Below, in pieces: positions 39,523-47,438 of a stretch of DNA of 64,000 bases. This DNA comes from Rhodococcus opacus. Lineage in GTDB: Bacteria; Actinomycetota; Actinomycetes; Mycobacteriales; Mycobacteriaceae. The stretch lies in the NCBI RefSeq assembly GCF_012396235.1, contig NZ_JAAXPA010000012.1, positions 124,001 to 188,000 of the forward strand, read 5' to 3'. Under the pieces are notes generated by a model. The model was not told the origin of the DNA. It did not search any database and saw nothing but the letters and a program-made list of their open reading frames with translations. Position 1 is the stretch's first letter; every line of letters starts with the position of its first letter. The translations under genes were made by a program, and so were the position numbers.

Positions 39523-39552
39523 TTGGTTGACAAGAGTCACCTTGTCAACCAA
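39523..39552. promoter_or_regulatory. 12-bp perfect inverted repeat (operator or terminator)
   Basis: TTGGTTGACAAG (39523-39534) and CTTGTCAACCAA (39541-39552) are perfect complements around AGTCAC. It lies immediately upstream of the HTH/PPOX operon start and immediately downstream of the lysE-like gene. An operator for the HTH protein is the favoured reading because it contains TTGACA/TTGTCA promoter-like boxes; a lysE terminator is the alternative. Confidence 0.5.
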
Positions 39553-39559
39553 ATATTGA

Positions 39560-40180
39560 CTAGGTGGTGACGAGGGTGATGCCGAGGGTGAGCATCAGTG
39601 CGGCGATCCCGGCGTCGAGCACGCGCCACGCGCCGGGGCGGGCGAACACGCGGTGCAGGAACTGGGCACCGTACCCGAGCGCGAGGAACCAGACGACGCT
39701 CGAGGTGGCGGCACCGAGGCCGAACAGCCACCGGCCCGAATCGCCCTGGTTGTTGGCCACCGAGCCGAGCATCAGCACCGTGTCGAGGTACACGTGCGGG
39801 TTGAGCCACGTGAGTGCCAGGCAGGTGAGGATCGACGTCGCGAGGGTCGCCGATCCGATTTCCTGCGTGGCATCGAGCGTTCCGGGGCGCAGGGCGCGGC
39901 GAGCGGCGAGTACCGCGTAGCAGACGAGGAATGCCGCACCCGCCCACCGGATCACGGTGATGGCGGCCGGAGCGTGCGCGAGAACGGCGCCGATCCCGCT
40001 GATCCCGACGGCAATGAGCACGGCGTCCGATACGGCGCACAGCACGACCACCGGCAGGACGTGCTTGCGCGCGATCCCCTGTCGCAGGACGAACGCGTTC
40101 TGCGCGCCGATCGCGACGATCAGCGACAGGCCGGTACCGAAGCCGGCCGCCGCCGTGAGCAAGGCAGGGGTGAGATCCAT
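39560..40180 (-). CDS. lysE: LysE/ArgO-family amino acid exporter
   Basis: A 206-residue inner-membrane exporter with about six helices. GLSLIVAIGAQNAFVLRQGI near residue 16 is the LysE-family signature, and LALTWLNPHVYLDTVLMLGS is the second conserved motif. It exports lysine and/or arginine when their levels are high. The ATG at 40180 is used, 9 bp inside a longer GTG frame. It is divergent from a LysG/ArgP-type regulator at 40253, the usual lysE-lysG arrangement, with 72 bp between the starts. Confidence 0.9.
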   Translation of the reverse strand: MDLTPALLTAAAGFGTGLSLIVAIGAQNAFVLRQGIARKHVLPVVVLCAVSDAVLIAVGISGIGAVLAHAPAAITVIRWAGAAFLVCYAVLAARRALRPGTLDATQEIGSATLATSILTCLALTWLNPHVYLDTVLMLGSVANNQGDSGRWLFGLGAATSSVVWFLALGYGAQFLHRVFARPGAWRVLDAGIAALMLTLGITLVTT

Positions 40181-40252
40181 GAGAACCACGCTACGAAGCC
40201 CGAGGCCATCAATCCAGCTAATTATCCTTCATTGCCATTAGCATCGCTTCAT

Positions 40253-41128
40253 ATGGACCTCGACCTGGCTTCGCTCCGCACGTTCGCCGCCGTGATCGAC
40301 GAGGGCACCTTCGACGCCGCGGCGCGGGTACTGCACATCACGCCGTCCGCCGTGAGCCAGCGGATCAAGGCACTCGAGCAGCAGGTGGGACGCGTCCTGG
40401 TGCAGCGGGCCAAGCCGGTCCGGGCCACCGAGTCCGGTCACGTCGTGCTCACGCTCGCCCGCCGGATGGCCCACCTCGAGCGCGAGGCCATGTCGTCCCT
40501 CAATCCCGAGGAGGCGACGACGAGCACGCTGTCGCTGGTCGTCAACGCGGATTCGCTGTCCACGTGGATGATTCCGGCCCTGGCCCGCCTGGCGCCGGAG
40601 CATCGGGCACTGTTCGACCTGCATCGGGAAGACGAATTCCACTCGACCACCCTGCTGAAGGAGGGCACGGTGATGGCCGCGGTGACGTCCGTCCCGGAGG
40701 CGGTGCAGGGCTGCACCGTGGAGAAGCTGGGGTCGATGCGGTACCGGGCGCTCTGCAGCCGCGACTACGCCGAACGCTGGCTCCCGGACGGCCCGACACC
40801 GGATGCCCTCGCGGTGGCACCGATGCTCGACTTCGACCGCAAGGACGAACTGCAGGCCCGGTTCCTGCGCGGATTCACACGGCGCCGACTGCAGCCGCCG
40901 CGACATTTCGTTCCCGGGTCTTCGGCGTTCTCCGACGCCGTCCGCCACGGACTGGGCTGGGGACTGCTACCGGAATTACACACCGGCGACAACCACGGGC
41001 TCGTCGAACTCGACCCGTCCCGCCCGATCGACGTCCCGCTGTACTGGCAGCGGTGGAAACTGGATTCGCCGATCCTCGCGGCGCTCACCACCGCGGTCCG
41101 GGACGGGGCGCGCGAAGCGTTGCGGTGA
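40253..41128 (+). CDS. lysG: LysR-family regulator LysG/ArgP
   Basis: A 291-residue LysR regulator of the ArgP/LysG branch. The winged HTH is at residues ~5-60 (LASLRTFAAVIDEGTFDAAA RVLHITPSAVSQRIKALEQQ), followed by a type-2 periplasmic-binding-like effector domain. The C-terminus FSDAVRHGLGWGLLPELHTG is typical of ArgP. It should activate lysE in response to lysine or arginine. The ATG at 40253 gives MDLDLASLRTF, matching the family start. Confidence 0.9.
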   Translation: MDLDLASLRTFAAVIDEGTFDAAARVLHITPSAVSQRIKALEQQVGRVLVQRAKPVRATESGHVVLTLARRMAHLEREAMSSLNPEEATTSTLSLVVNADSLSTWMIPALARLAPEHRALFDLHREDEFHSTTLLKEGTVMAAVTSVPEAVQGCTVEKLGSMRYRALCSRDYAERWLPDGPTPDALAVAPMLDFDRKDELQARFLRGFTRRRLQPPRHFVPGSSAFSDAVRHGLGWGLLPELHTGDNHGLVELDPSRPIDVPLYWQRWKLDSPILAALTTAVRDGAREALR

Positions 41129-41155
41129 CGTCCGGGTGGGCGCAACACTGGAGAC

Positions 41156-42172
41156 ATGGACGCCGACAGCCCGATGGACCCGGTGCAGGCCTTGCGAGAG
41201 ACAGCGTTCTGGCTCGAACGGTCGCGTGCGGAGACACACCGTGTGAAGGCGTACCGCCGCGCGGCCGACGTGGTGGCCGAACTGTCCGAGGAGCAGCGGG
41301 ACGTCCGGCAGCGCACCGACAGCTGGAAGGACCTGCCGGGCATCGGACCCAAGACGGCCACAGTGATCCGGGAGGCGCTCGACGGCGTGCCCGTCTATCT
41401 CGCGGAATTACGGGAGAACGCGGAGCCGATCGGCGGCGGTGCGCTGCGGGAGGCGCTGAAAGGCGACCTGCACACGCACTCGGACTGGTCGGACGGCGGC
41501 AGCCCCATCGACGAGATGATGCGCAGCGCGGCCGCTCTGGGTCACGAATACTGTGCTCTGACAGACCATTCGCCACGCCTGACGGTCGCGAACGGGCTGT
41601 CGGCGGAGCGGTTGCGTTCTCAGCTGGAGGTGATCGCCGAACTGAACGAGGAACTGGCACCGTTCCGCATCCTCACCGGCATCGAGGTCGACATCCTCGA
41701 CGACGGTTCACTCGACCAGGATCCGGACCTGCTCGACGAACTCGACATCGTCGTCGCCAGCGTGCACTCCAAGTTGCGGGCGGAGCGCGGGGCGATGACC
41801 CGCCGGATGGTCCGGGCGGTGGAGAATCCGCTGGTGGACGTGCTGGGACACTGCACCGGCCGACTCGTCGAAGGTGGGCGCGGGACCCGGCCTGAGTCGA
41901 CGTTCGACGCGGAGCAGGTGTTCACCGCCTGCCGCGACAACGGCACCGCCGTCGAGATCAACAGCCGTCCCGAACGCCGCGACCCGCCGAGCCGTCTCAT
42001 CGATCTGGCCATCGACGTGGGGTGCCTGTTCTCGATCGACACCGACGCGCACGCCCCCGGGCAACTCGCCTGGCAGGGGTACGGATGCGAGCGGGCGATG
42101 CGATGCGGTGTCGAGGCCGACCGCGTCGTGAACACGTGGTCCGCCGACGACCTGCTGGAATGGGCAAAGTAG
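41156..42172 (+). CDS. PHP-domain phosphoesterase (PolX-C/YcdX-like)
   Basis: A 338-residue protein. An N-terminal helix-hairpin-helix region resembling DNA polymerase X (FWLERSRAETHRVKAYRRAA, SWKDLPGIGPKTATVIREAL) is followed by a PHP domain from about residue 102. Metal ligands are visible: GDLHTHSDWSDGG, ALTDHSPRL, TGIEVDILDDG, VVASVHSKL, VLGHCTGRL, EINSRPERRD and SIDTDAHAPGQL. This is the C-terminal half of a bacterial PolX without the polymerase domain. Such proteins occur as stand-alone histidinol-phosphatase-like or DNA-end-processing enzymes. The HhH domain points to nucleic acid. Confidence 0.85.
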   Translation: MDADSPMDPVQALRETAFWLERSRAETHRVKAYRRAADVVAELSEEQRDVRQRTDSWKDLPGIGPKTATVIREALDGVPVYLAELRENAEPIGGGALREALKGDLHTHSDWSDGGSPIDEMMRSAAALGHEYCALTDHSPRLTVANGLSAERLRSQLEVIAELNEELAPFRILTGIEVDILDDGSLDQDPDLLDELDIVVASVHSKLRAERGAMTRRMVRAVENPLVDVLGHCTGRLVEGGRGTRPESTFDAEQVFTACRDNGTAVEINSRPERRDPPSRLIDLAIDVGCLFSIDTDAHAPGQLAWQGYGCERAMRCGVEADRVVNTWSADDLLEWAK

Positions 42173-42176
42173 CGCT

Positions 42177-42218
42177 CGTGAGTGTTTGACGAGTTCAGGG
42201 ACTCGTCAACCACGCACG
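42177..42218. terminator. hairpin repeat after the PHP gene
   Basis: CGTGAGTGTTTGACGAGT (42177-42194) pairs with ACTCGTCAACCACGCACG (42201-42218) at 16 of 18 positions around a 6-nt loop. It starts 4 bp past the stop codon. It shares the GTGAGTG and TTGACGAGT words with the hairpin at 20950. Confidence 0.7.
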
Positions 42219-42348
42219 GGCCGAAGGCCTAGGAGCGTGGGTCGGTAACACGCCGGGCGGGGTGTTCGGGTGATGGTCGGGTATGCGACATGATGGGGCG
42301 TGCCTGATGATCTCGATGATGGTGGTTTGTTCGAGGTAGACCGACCCT

Positions 42349-43600
42349 GTGCAGCGGATCGAACCCGATTTCGGGGTGCCGAAGCGGCCGGTGGACAAGA
42401 CGTTCCGGGCGTTCGACCCGGAACAGGGGTTGTTGCTGCCGCCGTCGCTCGACGACTGGCTGCCGGCCGAGCATCTGGCCCGGTTCATCGCCGAGCTGGT
42501 CGACGAGCATCTGGACCTGTCCCGGATCCGCGCCGCCTACACCGAGGGCCGCGGCGCCCCACCCTATGATCCGCGGCTGATGGTGCGGATCATGCTCTAC
42601 GGATACACCACCGGGGTGCGCTCGTCTCGGGCGATCGAGGGCAAATGCGTCGATGACGTGCCGTTCCGGTGGCTCGCCGCGGGCGCGGCCCCGGACTATC
42701 GGGCGATCGCCCAGTTCCGCAAGCGGCACCTGTCCGCGCTCGGCCACCTGTTCGTGCAGGCATTGGCGTTGTGCCAGGCCGCGGGCATGGTCCGGCTGGG
42801 CCGGGTCGCCCTGGACGGGACGAAGGTGCGGGCAAACGCCTCCAAACGCAAGGCGATGAGCTACGCCCGCATGTCGGAGAAGGAGAAGGTCCTCGCCGAC
42901 GAGGTCTCGGCCCTGCTGACCGAGGCCGAACGGATCGACAAGGCCGAAGACGCCCGCTTCGGCCGGAACAACCGCGGCGGCGACGACGACACCGCCGCGG
43001 GGGCGGGCACGGGCGCGGCGGGTAAGGCGACGCCGAAACCGAAGGCGCAACGCGGGTTTCTCCGATCCGGACTCGAAGATCATGCTGACCGGCGACGCGA
43101 CCTTCAAGCAGTGTTACAACGCGCAGGCCGTGGTCGACGAGAAACATCAGGTGATCGTGGCCACCGACGTGAACACCAACGCCGCCGATGTCGGCAAATC
43201 TAATGCCGATGACCGAACAGACCGCGGCGAACACCGGGCAAGTCCCGGACCAGGTCCTCGCCGACGCCGGCTACTGCTCGGCCGACAACCTCGACCGCGC
43301 CGCCGAGTTCGCCGACGAACACGGCACCGAGTTCTTTGTCGCGACCGGACGCCGGCGCCGTGACGACCCGCCACCGATCGCGCCGCGCGGGCGAATCCCC
43401 AAGTTCGCGAACGGCAAGCAACGAATGGCACGCAAGCCGGGCCACCCGGAAGGGCCGCAACGCATACGCCCGCCGCAAGGCCATCGTCGAACCGGTCTTC
43501 GGGTCAGATGAGCACCCTGCAGAACGCCAAAACAATTGTTGCTCCGCGGACTCGACCAGGCCCGCGGCGAATGGCGCACGTTCCCTGGAGAGTTAGCGTG
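42349..43600 (+). pseudogene. IS1182-family transposase, multiply frameshifted
   Basis: The N-terminal 230 residues are intact (GTG start): FRAFDPEQGLLLPPSLDDWL, ARFIAELVDEHLDLSRIRAA and LDGTKVRANASKRKAMSYAR with the first catalytic Asp. Near 43045 a frameshift leads to DSKIMLTGDATFKQCYNAQA, then near 43195 another to MPMTEQTAANTGQVPDQVLA DAGYCSADNL (second Asp), then near 43440 to AYARRKAIVEPVFG (the Glu), with a further shift to QLLLRGLDQARGEWRTF. At least four frames are needed, so the element is dead. It lies between the PHP gene hairpin and the catabolic island. No clear terminal repeats were identified. The last part near 43560-43600 is uncertain. Confidence 0.8.
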
Positions 43601-43641
43601 TTGTGCCTGCAGATGTTGCGTCGAAGTTGTCGGATGGGGAT

Positions 43642-44010
43642 TCAGGTCGCCCGTTCCGGCCGGAACAGCACTCGGGGCCCGCCGTTCTCGGCTGAGTACA
43701 CCGCATGGACCCGCATCCCGATGCGCAGCTCGTCGGTGTCGACGTTGGTGATCAGCTTGGAGCCTTCGTTGAGCTGCACCACCGCCACTGTGTAGGGCGG
43801 CTGGGGCGCGGGCGGGGGCAAGTATGCCTTGTGGAACAGGCAGAAGGACCAGACGGTGCCGCGGCCGCTCGCCGTGATCCACTCCCGGGTGCCGACAGCG
43901 GCGCACTGCGGGCAAACTCTCCGAGGCGGGAACTGCACCCTTCCGCACGCGGTGCAGCGGGTAGTGCGCAGCTCACCCGCTGCGAGTCCGTCGGTGTAGG
44001 GCTCGAGCAT
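43642..44010 (-). CDS. DUF35 OB-fold/Zn-ribbon protein (thiolase partner)
   Basis: A 122-residue protein. The rubredoxin-like zinc ribbon (RCTACGRVQFPPRRVCPQCA) is followed by an OB-fold (GRGTVWSFCLFHKAYLPPPA, PYTVAVVQLNEGSKLITNVD). DUF35 proteins bind CoA esters and form complexes with thiolase-like enzymes, as in Ltp2-ChsH2 retro-aldolases. The ATG at 44010 shares one base with the stop of the thiolase gene (TGATG), so the pair is co-translated. It is the last gene of this short operon, beside the IS1182 remnant. Confidence 0.87.
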   Translation of the reverse strand: MLEPYTDGLAAGELRTTRCTACGRVQFPPRRVCPQCAAVGTREWITASGRGTVWSFCLFHKAYLPPPAPQPPYTVAVVQLNEGSKLITNVDTDELRIGMRVHAVYSAENGGPRVLFRPERAT

Positions 44011-45134
44011 CAGGCGTCCATTCCGTAGATTACTGAGCTGACGACTGGGGATGCGCAGGCATACTGAATCGTGCGGGCCCCGTGGACCTGCCGGTCCCCG
44101 CATTCGCCACGTAGCTGCCGGATGGCCTCGACGCTGATTCCCCAACCCTGCATGTAGCTCTCGGACAGGTGTCCGCCGGAGGTGTTGGTGGGCAGCGGGC
44201 CACCGACCGCTAGGCGGTCGCCCTGAATGAACGTCCCGCCCTCGCCGATGCCGCAATAGCCGAGACCCTCGAGCGTGAACAGCACGTTGCAGCTGAAGTT
44301 GTCGTAGATCATGAGCGCGTCGATATCGTTGCGGATGCGGTCGGCTTGGGCGAGGGCGCGGTCGCCGACCTCGCGGATCGCGCCGGCCCAGAAATCCTCG
44401 GGCGGGAAGTCGGAATTGCCCAGCTGGGCGCGCTGGGCAATGCCGAGGACGTGGACCGGCGGCTTGGGATGGTCGTGGGCGCGGTCCCCGGCCGTGAGGA
44501 TCATCGCGACACCGCCGTCGTTGATCAGGCAGTAGTCGAGCAGGCGCATCGGCTCGACGACGTAGCGGGAGGTCAGGTAGTCCGCCAGCGAGATCGGCTT
44601 GCGCATCACCGCGTTCGGGTTGAGGCGGGCGTGCCCTCGGAAAGTCATCGAGATGGTGGCGAGCTGTTCCTCGGAGGTCCCGTACAGGTGGCGGTGGCGC
44701 TGCAGCATTAGCGCGTAGAACGCGCCGGGCGAGGTCAGGCCGTAGGGAAGGGTGAGCGCGGTGGCCGTGCCGTACGCCTCACCGGCTCCGCCGTAGGTGG
44801 CCCTGGCAGTGGCGCCGTCGTTGCCATAGACCAACGCCACGGTATGTGCCTCACCTGTGGCTATCGCCGCGGCAGCTTGATGGACCGCCACTCCGCACAT
44901 ACGTCCTTCTGCGGGCAGGCTGCTCACCCAGCGCGGGCGCAGCCCCATGTCGGCGGCGATGGACTCATAGCCGACCCGGCTGGTGACCAGCCCGTCGACG
45001 TCGGTGGCGGAGATCCCGGCGTCGGCGAGGGCCTCAGTCAGCGCCCACGCGCCGAGATCGGCGGCCGTGTGTCCCGGTAGTTTGCCGAAGGTCGTGGTGC
45101 CGACTCCGACCACCGCCGGTTTGATGTCGCTCAT
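44010..45134 (-). CDS. thiolase-like / lipid-transfer-type protein (possible aldolase)
   Basis: A 374-residue thiolase-fold protein. The start MSDIKPAVVGVGTTTFGKLP at 45134 matches the family N-terminus. The nucleophile region reads GRMCGVAVHQAAAAIATGEA, with Cys in the active-site position. NTSGGHLSESYMQGWGISVE replaces the GHPxGATG motif of classical thiolases and is typical of SCP-x/Ltp2-like proteins. With the DUF35 partner it probably cleaves a beta-hydroxyacyl-CoA (retro-aldol) or a ketoacyl-CoA. Upstream is 280 bp without a gene, which includes the terminator at 45378, so this pair may have its own promoter; no regulatory palindrome was seen there. Confidence 0.85.
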   Translation of the reverse strand: MSDIKPAVVGVGTTTFGKLPGHTAADLGAWALTEALADAGISATDVDGLVTSRVGYESIAADMGLRPRWVSSLPAEGRMCGVAVHQAAAAIATGEAHTVALVYGNDGATARATYGGAGEAYGTATALTLPYGLTSPGAFYALMLQRHRHLYGTSEEQLATISMTFRGHARLNPNAVMRKPISLADYLTSRYVVEPMRLLDYCLINDGGVAMILTAGDRAHDHPKPPVHVLGIAQRAQLGNSDFPPEDFWAGAIREVGDRALAQADRIRNDIDALMIYDNFSCNVLFTLEGLGYCGIGEGGTFIQGDRLAVGGPLPTNTSGGHLSESYMQGWGISVEAIRQLRGECGDRQVHGARTIQYACASPVVSSVIYGMDA

Positions 45135-45377
45135 GCGCTCTCCCCGCCGTGAGTGCAACCCCGCCCGGAACTGGGCTCGGGCGGCAGCATTTCGCAAGCA
45201 GTGCCGAAGTGGTCGTAAGATTCGGCATGACCTCGCTCTGGTTGGGATGCCGCTATGAGGGAGTAGGTCGCGGCATGACAGTCGCGATCAACGTCAGGGC
45301 CACGCTGGTCGCGAGAATGCGGTCGGGGCAGAGTTTTGATGATGTGCAATCCGCAGCCTTCCCCCTGGGTCGCCCGT

Positions 45378-45415
45378 GCGAATGGCAGGAGCCGCCGCGG
45401 GCTCCTGCCATTCGC
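45378..45415. terminator. strong hairpin terminator of the ligase operon
   Basis: GCGAATGGCAGGAGC (45378-45392) and GCTCCTGCCATTCGC (45401-45415) form a perfect 15-bp stem with an 8-nt GC loop. It directly follows the stop codon (TAG, complement of 45415-45417) of the NIPSNAP gene, which shares its last base with the stem. It separates the ten-gene operon from the second thiolase/DUF35 pair. Confidence 0.8.
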
Positions 45416-46086
45416 TACTGCAGCGGTGATTGCGGCAACGGCCATGCCATCGTCGAATCTGCGTCAGCGATCACCTCGGGTGCTCCAGGCGGGGGCCAGG
45501 CCTTCTCTTCATACGCTTGCTTGCGTTTTGCCACACGCTCATTCGGAGAGTCGAAGGGCCAGATGTGGATGATCCGGTCGACGCCGTCGAGTGCGTACAT
45601 CACGACCGCGATGGGGTCGATGGAGTGCCTACGTGGCAACGCTGTTCGCCATCCGGTGATGGTCGCCGGCAACCCACCCGGGACGAGACGATAGTCGCGG
45701 ATCTCGTAGGCGGGACCGTGAGATCCGGCGGTCACGGTCGGTACGAATGGGAAGGCGGCGAATGTCTCGACGGAGAGCGACCGGACCGACGAAACCTGTG
45801 AAAGAGGGTGGCCGTGGAGGCGTTGCTGCTCGCGAGCGGCCAACAGCGTATCGATCCTGTCGAAACGCCGCAGAACCCAGATCTGTCCCAGTCTGCCGTT
45901 CTCTGCCGACCACCCCCCGAGATATTCTCCGCCGTCGGCCGCGTTCAAAGCCCAGGCGTCAGCCTGTTTCGCTACTTCGGTCTGATCCACCAGGGAGAAT
46001 TGCAGAGTGGTCCACTCATAACGGATTGCTGTGACATCGGCTGGCTGGTCGTCGCCTGTTATCGCCTCGGGCTGTTGTGGATTCAC
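45415..46086 (-). CDS. NIPSNAP-family protein
   Basis: A 223-residue protein with two ferredoxin-like dimeric alpha/beta-barrel halves. The second contains YEIRDYRLVPGGLPATITGW RTALPRR and DGVDRIIHIWPFDSPNERVA KRKQAY, the NIPSNAP signature. The first half is more divergent. Family members are often found in catabolic operons without a defined reaction. It is the last gene of the ligase-thiolase operon, 30 bp after the SDR gene, and is followed by a strong terminator. Confidence 0.8.
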   Translation of the reverse strand: MNPQQPEAITGDDQPADVTAIRYEWTTLQFSLVDQTEVAKQADAWALNAADGGEYLGGWSAENGRLGQIWVLRRFDRIDTLLAAREQQRLHGHPLSQVSSVRSLSVETFAAFPFVPTVTAGSHGPAYEIRDYRLVPGGLPATITGWRTALPRRHSIDPIAVVMYALDGVDRIIHIWPFDSPNERVAKRKQAYEEKAWPPPGAPEVIADADSTMAWPLPQSPLQ

Positions 46087-46116
46087 TTCTGCTCTCCTTC
46101 TGGTTCTGTCCCGTGC

Positions 46117-46863
46117 TCAGCGGGAGGTGGGATCGCCGATGGATCTGCCGCCGCAGACCGTCAGAACCTGACCCGTCATGTACGAACCTTCGAGTGCGAG
46201 GTGCCGCACCGTAGCGGCAATGTCCTCCGGAACACCTCCCCGATGTACGGGGATCGAGCGCAGCGTCTTGTCGAGCACCTCGTGCGGAAGCGTGGCGGAC
46301 AGAGGTGTCGCAATGTAACCCGGGGCAATGCAGTTCGCCGTGATACCGAGTTCTCCCACTTCGAGTGCCAATGACCGGGTTGCGCCGATCAAGCCACCCT
46401 TCGACGCCGAGTATGCACCGGAACCGAAGATGCCCAGCCACGCCCGAGATGCGATGTTGACGATCGCGCCGCCGCGAGCCGCTTTCATCAGGGGCAGTGC
46501 CCTACGAATCAGAGAAAAGGCGCCGAAGAGATTGATGTTCAAGGTGAACGCGAGATCCTCATCCTTGATGTTCGTCAGGCGAGCATCACGACCCACACCG
46601 GCGCAATTGACGAGAATGTCAAGCTTGCCGTGTCGTTCGGTGATGGTGTCGATCACCGCCCCACGCGAAGTGGCGTCCTGGACATCGAGAGCGTGCGTCT
46701 CCACTCCGGGCGGAAGTGCCGTCGTATCGAGACTGTCGATGACGTGGGGCAGGTCGGTGAGGAGAACCGTGGCGCCCTCGTCGGCCAGTCGGTCGACAAT
46801 TGCTCGTCCGATGCCGCTCCCCGCACCGGTGACGAGGGCGACTCTGCTGTGCGCTGTGCTCAC
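46117..46863 (-). CDS. SDR oxidoreductase (FabG-like, active-site complete)
   Basis: A 248-residue classical SDR: VALVTGAGSGIGRAIVDRLA, NCAGVG, VNIASRAW with the active Ser, and YSASKGGLIGATRSLALEVG with Tyr and Lys. The C-terminus VRHLALEGSYMTGQVLTVCG GRSIG is typical of 3-hydroxyacyl-CoA dehydrogenases/FabG. The GTG start at 46863 overlaps the stop of the upstream SDR-like gene (GTGA), suggesting they work as a pair. In the operon it could oxidise a hydroxyacyl-CoA before thiolysis. Confidence 0.87.
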   Translation of the reverse strand: MSTAHSRVALVTGAGSGIGRAIVDRLADEGATVLLTDLPHVIDSLDTTALPPGVETHALDVQDATSRGAVIDTITERHGKLDILVNCAGVGRDARLTNIKDEDLAFTLNINLFGAFSLIRRALPLMKAARGGAIVNIASRAWLGIFGSGAYSASKGGLIGATRSLALEVGELGITANCIAPGYIATPLSATLPHEVLDKTLRSIPVHRGGVPEDIAATVRHLALEGSYMTGQVLTVCGGRSIGDPTSR

Positions 46864-47438
46864 GGCTTGATCCTTCCGAGGTTCGGACCGGAGGAGGTGT
46901 AGGTTTCCTGCCCTGTCAGTGTGGTTGCAGTCCGATACGTCTCGAGCAGGGTGCTGATCGTGGCTGCCTCTGCGTCGTCGTCGAGGTTGCCGTACAAGAC
47001 GGAATTGACAGTGATGGCATCCTTTTTCAGCTCGATGGCCATGGTGCGTGTGAAGGACAGGACGGCTCCCACGAGCATGCTCGGCAACACCGAGTCCCGA
47101 GTCCCCAGTGCTGCGCCTGAAGGGATCAGGATCGCGATGCTGTGGTGGGACTCGCTTTCTCGATTTTCCCGGACAGCGATTGTTGCGCACTGGAGTGCGT
47201 GGATGAAGGCGAAGAACGTAGCCTCGACGGACTCGAGGTCGTGGTCGGTTGTCGAGGAGAAGGGTTGCGGTGCCGGAGGCCGAACGAGAATGACGGTTTG
47301 GTGACGCGCATCGATGTCGGCGACGTTGGCGAGTGAACCGGCTTCCAACCCCAAGCGGCTTGCCAGGGCAGCTGGGTGTTCGCCTTCGAGCCCGACGAGG
47401 GCGGTGGTGGGACGCGTCGAACGGGTGGCGTTGGTCAT
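46860..47438 (-). CDS. SDR-like protein, apparently catalytically inactive
   Basis: A 192-residue protein between thiolase and SDR genes, overlapping both by 4 bp. The second half resembles an SDR core: FFAFIHALQCATIAV, ESHHSIAILIPSGAA and LPSMLVGAVLSFTRTMAIEL KKDAITVNSVLYGNLDD. In the latter, the active Tyr and Lys of YxxxK are replaced (S/L and G). There is no N-terminal GxxxGxG cofactor motif, only a shortened region (GLEGEHPAALASRLGLEAG). A regulatory or structural partner of the complete SDR is likely, as in some heteromeric 3-ketoacyl reductases. The Met start at 47438 is fixed by the ATGA overlap. Confidence 0.7.
   Translation of the reverse strand: MTNATRSTRPTTALVGLEGEHPAALASRLGLEAGSLANVADIDARHQTVILVRPPAPQPFSSTTDHDLESVEATFFAFIHALQCATIAVRENRESESHHSIAILIPSGAALGTRDSVLPSMLVGAVLSFTRTMAIELKKDAITVNSVLYGNLDDDAEAATISTLLETYRTATTLTGQETYTSSGPNLGRIKP

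Noticed and set aside
45149-45694. Possible 181-residue plus-strand gene in the 45135-45414 gap
   Set aside because: It runs through the terminator stem and deep into the NIPSNAP gene; no recognisable domain.
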